From an uncultured Acetatifactor sp. (lineage in GTDB: Bacteria > Bacillota > Clostridia > Lachnospirales > Lachnospiraceae), in the NCBI GenBank assembly GCA_910586515.1, contig CAJUGL010000089.1, forward strand, positions 1 to 9,856: 9,856 bases of DNA, given 5' to 3'. Position numbers and translations under genes: made by a program. The notes beneath the pieces are model-generated. The model made no database searches. It saw nothing but the letters and a program-made list of their open reading frames with translations, and was not told where the DNA came from. The stretch's first letter is position 1. Each line of letters starts with the position of its first letter. Below, piece by piece: positions 1 through 6,524 of the stretch.

Positions 1-1
1 C

Positions 2-49
2 GACAAATTTGACAGACTGCAGAATCGCCTGAACAGCCTGGGTTTATAA
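2..49 (+). CDS. 3' end of an unidentified plus-strand gene (partial)
   Basis: The first bases read as an open frame, DKFDRLQNRLNSLGL, ending in TAA at 47-49. The start lies outside the window. The 15 visible residues are charged and leucine-spaced, as in the amphipathic end of a cytosolic protein, and the codons are ordinary for the window. The frame converges on the wall-hydrolase gene that ends at 97. Too little is visible to name a family, and a chance open frame of this length is possible. Confidence 0.4.
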   Translation, partial: DKFDRLQNRLNSLGL

Positions 50-54
50 AATTG

Positions 55-117
55 GGCGGCGCCATATTATCTGTTGATCAAATTGAATGATTCTGTCTAA
101 TAGAAAATATGGCCGCC
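55..117 (-). terminator. Possible terminator hairpin overlapping the end of the wall-hydrolase gene
   Basis: AATATGGCCGCC at 106-117 is complementary to GGCGGCGCCATATT at 55-68 apart from a 2-base bulge, with a loop of about 37 nt. Read on the minus strand, the second arm is followed by CCCAATTTTATAA, a short U-rich run. One arm lies in the last codons of the hydrolase gene. The long loop makes it an imperfect intrinsic terminator, but its place between convergent genes fits. Confidence 0.4.
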
Positions 118-1266
118 TATGCTGATTCCGCTCAATCCCTCAATGGGAGTCCGGAAATACACGCAGTTTCCCACATTGGTGACTCCCGCCATAGCTTCGT
201 CAGCAGCCTTGTAACAGCTGTCTGTAGCCTTGTCCGCCGCCAGGGCAAGGTCCAGGCGGCCGCTGGCCACAGGTGAAAACTGTCCGCTCTGGTAAATAAC
301 GCCGACAACGGTATCCGGAAACTTGGAGCTAAGCACTCTGTTAATGACTACGCTGCCCACGGCCACCTGCCCCGAATAGGGCTCTCCTCCTGCCTCACAG
401 TAGATCAGATTGGCCAGCAGCCGTCTGTCTCCCTCCGCAAAACCGACCTCTGATATATTACGCCACTTACCGTTTGCTGCCGCCTGTGACATGGCGATCT
501 CCTCGGCAAGCTTTTTCTTCAGATATTCCAAATCTTCTTCTTTTTTCCTAATCTCTGCCTCATAGGCAAGAGCCTTCTGCTCTGCGTCTGATATCTGATC
601 CGCGTATTTTGTGATGGAACTGGATGTCTGGCTGATCATATCGGAAACTTTGTCCTTTTCTTCCTCCGCCCTCAGCCGCAGTTCCTCCAGTTCTGTCTTT
701 TCCGCCTGAAGTCTCTCCTCGTGCTCTTCAATCAGAATACGGTTCTCTTTATATTCCTGCAGAAGCCTCTGATCATATGCCACTACCTTCTCTATTCGAT
801 CTACCATATTCAGCAGCTCGGAAAAGCTTCCTGCTGTGAGAATCGCAGTAAGATAAGTATCCTCCTGCTGTTCATACTGACAACGCGCCATGACGACCAT
901 GGTCTCATACTGGGTCGCCTCCTTATCCTTTGCCTCCTCCAAAGCAGACTGAGTCTCCGAGATCTCTTCCTCCTTCTGCCGAATCTGCTGTTCCAGCTCC
1001 TCCAGACTGGCCACCACGGAAGACAATTGCCCGTTCAGATAATCCAGCTCCTTTTTCAGCGTATCCCTCTTTCCCTCCAGATCGTCCAAATTATCCTGAG
1101 TCTTGTCCAGTTCATCCTGCAGAGTATCCTTCTCCCGCTGCGTCTTGTCGATTTTATCTTTGGTGGAAGATGTCGCCGAGACGATATTCGGACCGAACGG
1201 ATACGACACACACAGGAGGAGGACAAGTATCATCACATAAGCCGTCTTTTTCCAAATCTTCACCAC
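97..1266 (-). CDS. Exported coiled-coil protein with C-terminal SleB/CwlJ-type cell wall hydrolase domain
   Basis: The 389-residue product begins with a lysine-containing N-region and a hydrophobic stretch (about residues 8-30), a signal peptide or membrane anchor. Residues 35-260 are almost entirely Glu/Lys/Leu/Gln-rich coiled coil; the part near 141-170 (AGSFSELLNMVDRIEKVVAY) recalls the PcsB-type coiled coil. Residues about 276-389 match the Hydrolase_2 (SleB/CwlJ) fold: LIYCEAGGEPYSGQ with the probable catalytic Glu291, then AVGSVVINRV, and the terminal IGGHIFY. Family members cleave peptidoglycan, classically as lytic transglycosylases on spore cortex. The coiled coil suggests a vegetative or division enzyme whose access is controlled, as in PcsB, rather than a simple cortex-lytic enzyme; this is inference. 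The start is GTG, with a second in-frame GTG at 1263 that is better spaced from the AGGCGG ribosome site. That site touches the upp stop codon, so translational coupling to upp is likely. Confidence 0.88.
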   Translation of the reverse strand: MVKIWKKTAYVMILVLLLCVSYPFGPNIVSATSSTKDKIDKTQREKDTLQDELDKTQDNLDDLEGKRDTLKKELDYLNGQLSSVVASLEELEQQIRQKEEEISETQSALEEAKDKEATQYETMVVMARCQYEQQEDTYLTAILTAGSFSELLNMVDRIEKVVAYDQRLLQEYKENRILIEEHEERLQAEKTELEELRLRAEEEKDKVSDMISQTSSSITKYADQISDAEQKALAYEAEIRKKEEDLEYLKKKLAEEIAMSQAAANGKWRNISEVGFAEGDRRLLANLIYCEAGGEPYSGQVAVGSVVINRVLSSKFPDTVVGVIYQSGQFSPVASGRLDLALAADKATDSCYKAADEAMAGVTNVGNCVYFRTPIEGLSGISIGGHIFY

Positions 1267-1278
1267 ACACCGCCTATA

Positions 1279-1908
1279 CTATTTTGTACCGAAAATACGA
1301 TCTCCCGCATCCCCCAGGCCGGGAACGATATAACCATGCTCATTCAGCCGCTCATCCAGCGCTCCCACATATATATCCACGTCCGGATGCTCCCGCTTCA
1401 TTTCCTCAACTCCCTCGGGCGCTGCAATAATGCACATAAATCGAATATTCCGGCACCCCTTCTCTTTCAGCATGCGGATGGCCGCCACGGAAGAACCTCC
1501 GGTAGCCAGCATGGGATCCACCACAAAAACCTCCCGTTCCGCGCAGTCCGCCGGAAGCTTACAGTAATACTCCACGGGCTTGAGCGTATCCGGATCCCGG
1601 TAAAGGCCGATATGTCCAACCTTTGCCGTGGGAATCAGGGTCAGCATACCGTCTACCATACCCAGGCCGGCACGGAGAATCGGCACCACCGCCAGTTTTT
1701 TTCCTCTCAGCTCTTTGACCGTAGTCCGACAAATGGGCGTCTCTATCTCCACATCATCCAGTTTCAGCCCCCTGGTAGCCTCATAGCAAATTAACATGGC
1801 AATCTCGCTGATTGCCTGCCGGAAATCCTTCGTTCCTGTTTCTCTCCTGCGGATCAAGCCGATTTTATGCTGTATCAGCGGATGATCCATAATGATTACA
1901 TTAGCCAT
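1279..1908 (-). CDS. upp: Uracil phosphoribosyltransferase
   Basis: This 209-residue cytosolic enzyme makes UMP from uracil and PRPP (pyrimidine salvage). The length is exactly that usual for the family. The PRPP loop is visible as VFVVDPMLATGGSS near residues 127-140, LRAGLGMVDGM near 79-88 is the conserved mid-region, and the C-terminal PGLGDAGDRIFGTK is the uracil-binding end. ATG is preceded by AGGAGG with a 6-base spacer. It lies 87 bp after rpiB and 12 bp before the wall hydrolase, inside the sua5-rpiB-upp run. No separate promoter is evident, because the upstream gap is filled by a tandem repeat. Confidence 0.97.
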   Translation of the reverse strand: MANVIIMDHPLIQHKIGLIRRRETGTKDFRQAISEIAMLICYEATRGLKLDDVEIETPICRTTVKELRGKKLAVVPILRAGLGMVDGMLTLIPTAKVGHIGLYRDPDTLKPVEYYCKLPADCAEREVFVVDPMLATGGSSVAAIRMLKEKGCRNIRFMCIIAAPEGVEEMKREHPDVDIYVGALDERLNEHGYIVPGLGDAGDRIFGTK

Positions 1909-1933
1909 CTCTCTCCTCCTGCCTGTGCTTCGT

Positions 1934-2040
1934 CATTTGTTTCTTCTATAATTCTGCTTCTTTTATCATTTCTGTTTCTTGTATCATTTCTTTCTTCATA
2001 CTAGTTCTGTTTCTTCTATAACATTTCTTTCTTCTATCAT
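1934..2040 (-). repeat. Degenerate 18-bp tandem repeat straddling the rpiB stop codon
   Basis: Six consecutive units can be laid out on the plus strand: 1934-1951, 1952-1969, 1970-1987, 1988-2004, 2005-2022 and 2023-2040. Five are 18 bp and one (1988-2004) is 17 bp. On the minus strand the consensus is close to ATGATAGAAGAAACAGAA, encoding Met/Val-Ile-x-Glu-x-Glu. The two units at 2005-2040 encode the end of RpiB (MIEERN, VIEETE). The 17-bp unit contains the stop codon at 1996-1998. The others fill the rpiB-upp gap in a different frame, reading MIQETE and MIKEAE. Confidence 0.85.
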
Positions 2041-2454
2041 ACTCACTCTTCTTCTGTGGCGCTCCTCACCTGAGAACGGCGTATCCAAAAACGTGGCCAC
2101 AATCTCCACTGCCAGGTTCTCTCCCACAATACCGCCCCCCATGGCCAATACATTTGCGTCATTGTGAAGCCTGGTCAGCCTGGCCGACAGACTGTCCGAA
2201 CAAACCGCGCAGCGAACTCCCGGAATCTTGTTGGCCGTAATGCTGATGCCGATTCCCGTAGTGCAGGTCAAAATACCCTTCTCACAGCGTCCCTCTGCAA
2301 CAGCCCTTGCCACAGCCTGTCCGAAAACCGGATAATCACAGCTTTCCTCACTGTAACACCCCATGTCCTGATAGGGAATTTCCCGTTCTTCCAGATATCT
2401 AATCACCCTCTGTTTCAACAAATAACCGCCATGGTCGCTCCCGATAGCTATCAT
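1996..2454 (-). CDS. rpiB: Ribose-5-phosphate isomerase B
   Basis: The 152-residue enzyme interconverts ribose 5-phosphate and ribulose 5-phosphate in the non-oxidative pentose phosphate pathway; some RpiB/LacAB-family members act on allose or galactose phosphates instead. Visible motifs are GSDHGG at 5-10, the catalytic-cysteine loop ILTCTTGIGISI with Cys64, and ARLTRLHNDANVLAMGG with His97. ATG follows AGGAGG with an 8-base spacer, 19 bp after the sua5 stop, so the two are cotranscribed. The last 14 residues (MIEERNVIEETELV) are encoded by two and a half units of an 18-bp tandem repeat and look like a lineage-specific addition after the conserved core. Substrate is assigned from family and from the lack of neighbouring sugar-uptake genes. 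Confidence 0.95.
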   Translation of the reverse strand: MIAIGSDHGGYLLKQRVIRYLEEREIPYQDMGCYSEESCDYPVFGQAVARAVAEGRCEKGILTCTTGIGISITANKIPGVRCAVCSDSLSARLTRLHNDANVLAMGGGIVGENLAVEIVATFLDTPFSGEERHRRRVSMIEERNVIEETELV

Positions 2455-2473
2455 AACCGTTTCCTCCTAATAT

Positions 2474-3550
2474 TCACAGTTCCGTCTGGAGCCGGACCAC
2501 CTGATGGCCTGCGGCTTTCAGCAGACGGTTCATAATGGCCTGTCCCAGTCCCTGGGAAGAGAAGCTTTCGGAATAAATCCTGGTAACCCCCTCTTCGTCA
2601 AACTCCCTCAACGCGGAAAAAAGATTTCGCGCAATCCCCTCCTCGTCGCTTCTGCTTCCTATACATTTAATTACATCCGCTTCATACTGCCCCCGCAGCT
2701 CTTCCGTTACCAGAACGCCCGTTTTTTCTCCGCAGGCTCTGTCTGCCCCAATCCGCCTATTAACATAGTCCACAACACGGTGAGGCTCCCCCTCCACGAT
2801 GACAAGCGCGCCTGCCGGTGCATAATGCCGGTATTTCATTCCGGGCGCCTTAGGCGTCTCCGTGCTGTCCGGCCTGATAATTGTGACATCAGTGTCAACT
2901 TTCCCCAGTACCCTGCCGAGCATCTCCCGGGTAACATAGCCAGGCCGCAGAATACAGGGAACTTCAGCGGTCAGGTCAATAATCGTAGACTCCAATCCGA
3001 TTCCCACCTTACCGCCGTCTACAATCATCTCTATCCGCCCCTTCATATCCTTCACAACATGTTCTGCCGTAGTGGGGCTTGGCCTTCCCGAGACATTGGC
3101 GCTCGGCGCTGCCACATATCCTCCGCTGTACGCTATCAGCCTTTTTGCCGCAGGATGGGACGGAAAACGCACGGCTACCGTATTTAACCCTCCCGTAACA
3201 TCAGACGGCACTTTATCTGACTTGGGCAGAATCATCGTAAGCGGCCCGGGCCAAAAAGCATCGGCAATTATTTCCGCAGTCTCCGGCAAATATTCCACAA
3301 TCCCGCAGATATCTTCAAACCTGGATATATGCACAATCAGCGGATTGTCTGAGGGCCTGCCTTTTGCGGCATATATTTTCCTGGCCGACTCCGGATTCAG
3401 GGCATCTCCCCCTAATCCGTAGACTGTCTCTGTTGGAAAGGCCACCAGGCCCCCTCTCTTTATCGTCTCACCGGCCTGACGAAGCCCTTCTTCTTCCTCT
3501 TCGTCAAAGGCATCCGCTTCCCGCCTTATCCTTACAATCTTTGTCTCCAT
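2474..3550 (-). CDS. L-threonylcarbamoyladenylate synthase, Sua5 type
   Basis: The enzyme uses threonine, bicarbonate and ATP to form threonylcarbamoyl-AMP for t6A at position 37 of ANN-decoding tRNAs. From the ATG at 3550 it has 358 residues, the two-domain Sua5/YwlC size. The YrdC-like domain (about 25-210) shows GGLVAFPTETVYGLGGDA at 33-50, AAKGRPSDNPL at 61-71 and PSANVSGRPSPTT at 149-161. A linker with PGMKYRHYAP at 236-245 leads to the C-terminal Sua5 domain. An upstream in-frame ATG at 3601 would add 17 residues, but it has no ribosome site, whereas AGGGAAG stands 11 bases before the ATG at 3550 and family similarity starts near there. It heads the sua5-rpiB-upp-hydrolase run and has a good promoter about 125 bp upstream. 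Confidence 0.95.
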   Translation of the reverse strand: METKIVRIRREADAFDEEEEEGLRQAGETIKRGGLVAFPTETVYGLGGDALNPESARKIYAAKGRPSDNPLIVHISRFEDICGIVEYLPETAEIIADAFWPGPLTMILPKSDKVPSDVTGGLNTVAVRFPSHPAAKRLIAYSGGYVAAPSANVSGRPSPTTAEHVVKDMKGRIEMIVDGGKVGIGLESTIIDLTAEVPCILRPGYVTREMLGRVLGKVDTDVTIIRPDSTETPKAPGMKYRHYAPAGALVIVEGEPHRVVDYVNRRIGADRACGEKTGVLVTEELRGQYEADVIKCIGSRSDEEGIARNLFSALREFDEEGVTRIYSESFSSQGLGQAIMNRLLKAAGHQVVRLQTEL

Positions 3551-3625
3551 GTTCTGACACACTTCCCTAAACCTATAATCGCCTAAATTCCCGCCAATCA
3601 TACCCGCTGATTATCATTTCCGCAC

Positions 3626-3641
3626 TTTACATTCATGTAAA
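3626..3641. repeat. Palindrome in the sua5 leader
   Basis: TTTACAT at 3626-3632 and ATGTAAA at 3635-3641 form a perfect 7-bp inverted repeat around a 2-base centre. It lies between the probable sua5 transcription start and the sua5 ATG. The tight spacing fits a dimeric repressor site better than an RNA hairpin. No regulator was recognised. Confidence 0.5.
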
Positions 3642-3673
3642 TAAAAACCGGCACATTGCTCTTCTGAGTCAAT

Positions 3674-3701
3674 ATTATATCATATTTTTTCAAAAAAGCA
3701 A
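3674..3701 (-). promoter_or_regulatory. Sigma-A-like promoter for the sua5-rpiB-upp-hydrolase operon
   Basis: On the minus strand TTGCTT (3701-3696) and TATAAT (3679-3674) are separated by 16 bases. The -10 box is preceded by TGA, making an extended -10 (TGATATAAT). Transcription should start near 3668, leaving a leader of about 118 nt before the chosen sua5 ATG at 3550. Confidence 0.65.
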
Positions 3702-3805
3702 AAGAAACTTTACGGTCTTGCAGAGAATCTCTCCTTCGGACGGGCCGTCCGCAAAAACCGCCTCTCCGCCCACCGCAATTGTAAATATTCGCCCTGCATC
3801 GCCTG
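3702..3805 (-). other. Spacer after cwlD with small inverted repeats and a coding-like frame
   Basis: CGGACG at 3737-3742 and CGTCCG at 3746-3751 form a 6-bp stem, and AGAGA/TCTCT at 3722-3732 a second one; neither is followed by a U-run on either strand. One minus-strand frame runs through here with protein-like content (GRIFTIAVGGEAVFADGPSE, then GEILCK). It overlaps the end of cwlD, stops at a TGA, and has no convincing start or ribosome site. It may be a decayed remnant or chance. Confidence 0.3.
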
Positions 3806-4513
3806 CTATTTCTGTCGGTTCAGATACTGCAGAATCCCCATATGTATGGCCCAGGCCACACGCTGCTGATATTCCGGCGTGCAGAGTTTCTCAGCCTCCG
3901 CGCTGTTGGAGAGGAAGCCGCACTCTACGATGACAATGGGCACACTCGTCTTTTTTAACAGGTAATAGCTGTCATTTGCCTTCACCTGCCTCTTGTTCTC
4001 CGGGTCAGCCCTCTTCACCAGCTGACTCTGGATATATTCTGCCAGATGTTGTCCCTGGACACTCCCTGTGTAATAAAATACCTGAGCCCCGTGCACATAT
4101 TCCTCCGGGAAACTGTTCTGATGAATGCTTACCGTCAGAGAAGGAACTGCCTCGTCGATCAATTCTATCCGCCTCTTCATATCCTGGACCTTCTTATTCG
4201 GCGCATTTTCATCATACAATCCCTCGTCCGATTCTCTGGTCATCACCACACGGACGTCGCTGGCCTCCAGATAGCCTCTCAGGAGCTCTGCAATCTGCAG
4301 ATTGACATCCTTTTCTTCCGCCCCGTTTATCCCTACCTTTCCCGGGTCATCTCCTCCGTGTCCGGCGTCAATGACCACACACCACTTTTCCTCTTCCGTC
4401 TCCACTGTCTTTCCGGTCACAAATACCGCAGCCTCTCTCCCCACAAAAAACATAGATACCAACAATACGGCCGTCATGGCTGCGGACAGGAGTTTATGCT
4501 GAAATCCGTTCAT
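3806..4513 (-). CDS. cwlD: N-acetylmuramoyl-L-alanine amidase CwlD
   Basis: At 235 residues it is very close in length to Bacillus CwlD. Residues 8-33 form a hydrophobic N-terminal signal/anchor, so the enzyme acts outside the membrane. The Amidase_3 domain (about 44-230) is complete: VIDAGHGGDDPG with zinc ligand His52, EEKDVNL with Glu67, VSIHQNSFP with His131, and VIVECGFLSNSAEAEKL with catalytic Glu197. In Bacillus, CwlD removes the stem peptide from muramic acid in spore cortex as the first step to muramic-delta-lactam, the mark recognised by germination enzymes. The length and absence of extra binding domains favour CwlD over a vegetative Amidase_3 protein. It lies 132 bp after the GH18 gene with the same orientation; AGGAAC and GGTGG precede the ATG. 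A dedicated promoter is not clear. Confidence 0.88.
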   Translation of the reverse strand: MNGFQHKLLSAAMTAVLLVSMFFVGREAAVFVTGKTVETEEEKWCVVIDAGHGGDDPGKVGINGAEEKDVNLQIAELLRGYLEASDVRVVMTRESDEGLYDENAPNKKVQDMKRRIELIDEAVPSLTVSIHQNSFPEEYVHGAQVFYYTGSVQGQHLAEYIQSQLVKRADPENKRQVKANDSYYLLKKTSVPIVIVECGFLSNSAEAEKLCTPEYQQRVAWAIHMGILQYLNRQK

Positions 4514-4645
4514 CTTCCACCGTTCCTGTGCAAGTTTTCTCTATCAGTATATTCCTGTTTTTCTGCTTTAACACCATCAAAACATGCGGGGATAAAATCA
4601 GCCTGCACCATAACCGATTCCTCAGACAGTCCGCTCTCTTGAGAA

Positions 4646-6346
4646 TCAGCGATTCAGGTAAGACGCCACCAGCTCCCATACCTCGGGCGTGCCGTATCCC
4701 AGCCTCCATACAGCCACGCCTCCCAGATTTTTAACATTCATCACATTTAATTTGACATTGATAGATTCGATATCCTCCACCCAAATCTGGAATTTCGCCG
4801 CGCCGCTTTCCCATTCCGCATAATTCTGGCATGTCGTTTCATCCCATTCAGGCTGAATATTCATCCGCTGCAGGTAATCCTGCACATTGTTCAGGGTGAT
4901 ATACTGATCCGTCACTTCCGTCCCTTCCGTCTTCCACAATATCGTATAGAAGGGCAGCGCATTTACCACTTTATGCGACGGCACCTGTTCAATCGTCCTG
5001 TCAAGCCCGTTTGACACATATTCGATACTGGCCACGCTTCCCGGGTCGCCGCTGCCGTGCCAGTGCTCGTCATATCCCATGATAATCACATAGTCGGCCA
5101 CCACTCCCTGAATATCCAGCCTGTAATAATTGTTAAAGTGAAAAGGAACATAGTTATCCACGGAAAGGATCAGTCCGCTGCTCCTGCACAGCACGGACAG
5201 TTCCCGCAAGAACTGCACATAATGCGGCCCGCATTCCTCTGTCAGTCCCTCAAAATCAATATTTACGCCCTCCAGCCCCAAACCGGCGGAAGTGTCCACA
5301 ATATTTCTCACCAACTGCTGTCTTTTTGTTGTGGAAGAAAGCACCTCATAACTGCTGACCTCCGCTCCTGTCTCGTTTTTATAATTGAAATTGTCCCAGA
5401 CGCCCCACACCTGCAGTCCATAACCGTGAGCCTCCGCCACATACTGAGGACTGGCAAAAGAGCGGAAGTTCCCCTCATTGTCGGTGAGGCTGAACCAGGT
5501 GGGCGCAATGACATTGATGCCCTTTCCCTCTGCCGCCATCTCTCCCAATGTGGCATTGCCGCCCTCTCCGCCAATTGCATGAAAGCCAAGGCTGACTTTC
5601 CCCTCCAAAGACTTTGAAGTATACTCTTCAGCCACATAGTCCGTAACCGGAATCTCCGCCTCCTTTGCCGGATTAGTCATTCTCTTGTTTTCCACATAGC
5701 CGATAATCGAATCGGAGGTCTTTATTTTACTCCATGTCTCCATCTCTTCCAGCAGTTCAACGGTCTCTCCCTTTTTCAACTCTCTGAGGATGGGACTTTT
5801 AATCCCTCCCAACACCCGGACCTGCGTGTCTTTAGCCGCTTCCATTGTCTGCCGCTCTCCCCACTGGGTATAAAGCTGCACATGTCTGTCGTACAAGTCG
5901 CAGGAATAATTCGTGAACTTTTTCACAAACTCCGCCGCTACGTAAAGTTTTTCTCCCTCCGCATAACAGCTTACATACTCCAAAGCATGTCCGCCCTCCC
6001 GGTCGGAATATTCCCCCGTGCCAAACTGTGTATTTATGATATCCGTCGCCGTAGCATAGATAAGCCTCTGCTCACCCATGTCCGCGTAAAACCCCTCGTT
6101 GAGATATTTGTGTATGGTATCCAGGTCGAAATAAACCATACCGTCTCTCAAAGCGGCCTTTTCTTCAATCATCTCGTCCTGGAGAATAATCGCCAGCTCC
6201 CCTTCGGTCACCCCGAAATATTCATCCAAATCCGCAGGCTCCCTGCCATAGGAATATTTTTCCCATATCATACCGCCGAAACCGACAATGACAACCACAA
6301 CAATCAACAATAATGCTACGATCACCGGTACTATCTTTTTCTTCAT
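4646..6346 (-). CDS. Membrane-anchored SH3-domain glycoside hydrolase family 18 protein (YaaH/YdhD-like)
   Basis: The 566-residue protein has a short cytosolic KKK, one strongly hydrophobic segment (about 5-27) and an extracytoplasmic body. Residues about 45-160 resemble the copper-amine-oxidase-like N-terminal domain found in clostridial wall proteins. Residues about 173-223 look like a bacterial SH3 domain (TQVRVLGG, LKKGETVELLEE, WSKIKT, IGYVENKRM). Residues about 248-566 are the GH18 barrel: ISPTW-like INVIAPTWFSL, QVWGVWDN, the catalytic EGVNIDFEGL with Glu366 as acid, VIIMGYDEHWHGSGDPG and C-terminal GGVAVWRLGYGTPEVW. The first Asp of the usual DG..IDFE motif is Glu359. Relatives such as YaaH/SleL are N-acetylglucosaminidases acting on spore cortex fragments; others act in vegetative walls. 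With cwlD just downstream, a wall or cortex role is likely. The ATG has only a distant AAAGG as ribosome site. Confidence 0.9.
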   Translation of the reverse strand: MKKKIVPVIVALLLIVVVVIVGFGGMIWEKYSYGREPADLDEYFGVTEGELAIILQDEMIEEKAALRDGMVYFDLDTIHKYLNEGFYADMGEQRLIYATATDIINTQFGTGEYSDREGGHALEYVSCYAEGEKLYVAAEFVKKFTNYSCDLYDRHVQLYTQWGERQTMEAAKDTQVRVLGGIKSPILRELKKGETVELLEEMETWSKIKTSDSIIGYVENKRMTNPAKEAEIPVTDYVAEEYTSKSLEGKVSLGFHAIGGEGGNATLGEMAAEGKGINVIAPTWFSLTDNEGNFRSFASPQYVAEAHGYGLQVWGVWDNFNYKNETGAEVSSYEVLSSTTKRQQLVRNIVDTSAGLGLEGVNIDFEGLTEECGPHYVQFLRELSVLCRSSGLILSVDNYVPFHFNNYYRLDIQGVVADYVIIMGYDEHWHGSGDPGSVASIEYVSNGLDRTIEQVPSHKVVNALPFYTILWKTEGTEVTDQYITLNNVQDYLQRMNIQPEWDETTCQNYAEWESGAAKFQIWVEDIESINVKLNVMNVKNLGGVAVWRLGYGTPEVWELVASYLNR

Positions 6347-6369
6347 TTCTCACATGACCTTTCTTCAGA

Positions 6370-6404
6370 ATGTAGCTCCCGCCGCCTGATGCGGGCAGCT
6401 ACAT
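6370..6404. repeat. 13-bp hairpin before the GH18 gene
   Basis: ATGTAGCT at 6370-6377 and AGCTACAT at 6397-6404 pair perfectly. CCCGC (6378-6382) and GCGGG (6391-6395) extend the stem past a one-base bulge, leaving an 8-base loop. No U-run follows on either strand, so it is not a standard terminator. It lies 24 bp before the GH18 ATG and overlaps the predicted transcription start, so it may be an operator or a 5' mRNA hairpin. Confidence 0.65.
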
Positions 6405-6431
6405 CATATCACATTTAGGCCATTCCGTCAT
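6403..6431 (-). promoter_or_regulatory. Candidate promoter for the GH18 gene
   Basis: On the minus strand ATGACG (6431-6426) and TATGAT (6408-6403) are 17 bases apart, with TGA directly before the -10 (extended -10). The -35 matches four of six consensus bases. Start would fall near 6396, inside the hairpin at 6370-6404. It would let the GH18 gene be expressed apart from the 78-residue gene upstream. Confidence 0.4.
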
Positions 6432-6454
6432 TATTAAATTTTGGATTCTCTGCA

Positions 6455-6510
6455 AATACCGCCGCCTCCAGCACGAGAGGCAATCCCATTTTCCAGCCGG
6501 CGGCGGTATT
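6455..6510. repeat. Perfect 12-bp inverted repeat between the 78-residue gene and the GH18 gene
   Basis: AATACCGCCGCC at 6455-6466 and GGCGGCGGTATT at 6499-6510 are exact complements around a 32-nt loop. No U-run follows in either direction. The block CCGCCGCCT within the left arm recurs at 6379-6387 in the neighbouring hairpin, so in a minus-strand RNA the 6499-6510 arm could pair with either copy. Same-strand transcription of both flanking genes suggests an mRNA-processing, attenuation or partial-termination element. Confidence 0.6.
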
Positions 6511-6524
6511 CACAGCAGCGTCGG

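Noticed and set aside
721..1794. Long plus-strand open frame of 357 codons
   Set aside because: It lies antisense to the wall hydrolase and upp, both with clear family motifs, and is low-complexity Leu/His/Arg-rich. It is a shadow of the biased codon use opposite.
3551..3601. Longer sua5 start at the ATG at 3601
   Set aside because: No ribosome site precedes it, and the added 17 residues lie outside the family's conserved start.
3737..3757. CGGACG/CGTCCG hairpin as a cwlD terminator
   Set aside because: It is not followed by a U-run on the minus strand; the nearby T-run lies on the wrong side of the stem.
4494..4709. Minus-strand 71-codon frame filling the GH18-cwlD gap
   Set aside because: It overlaps the ends of both genes, has no ribosome site and no recognisable content.
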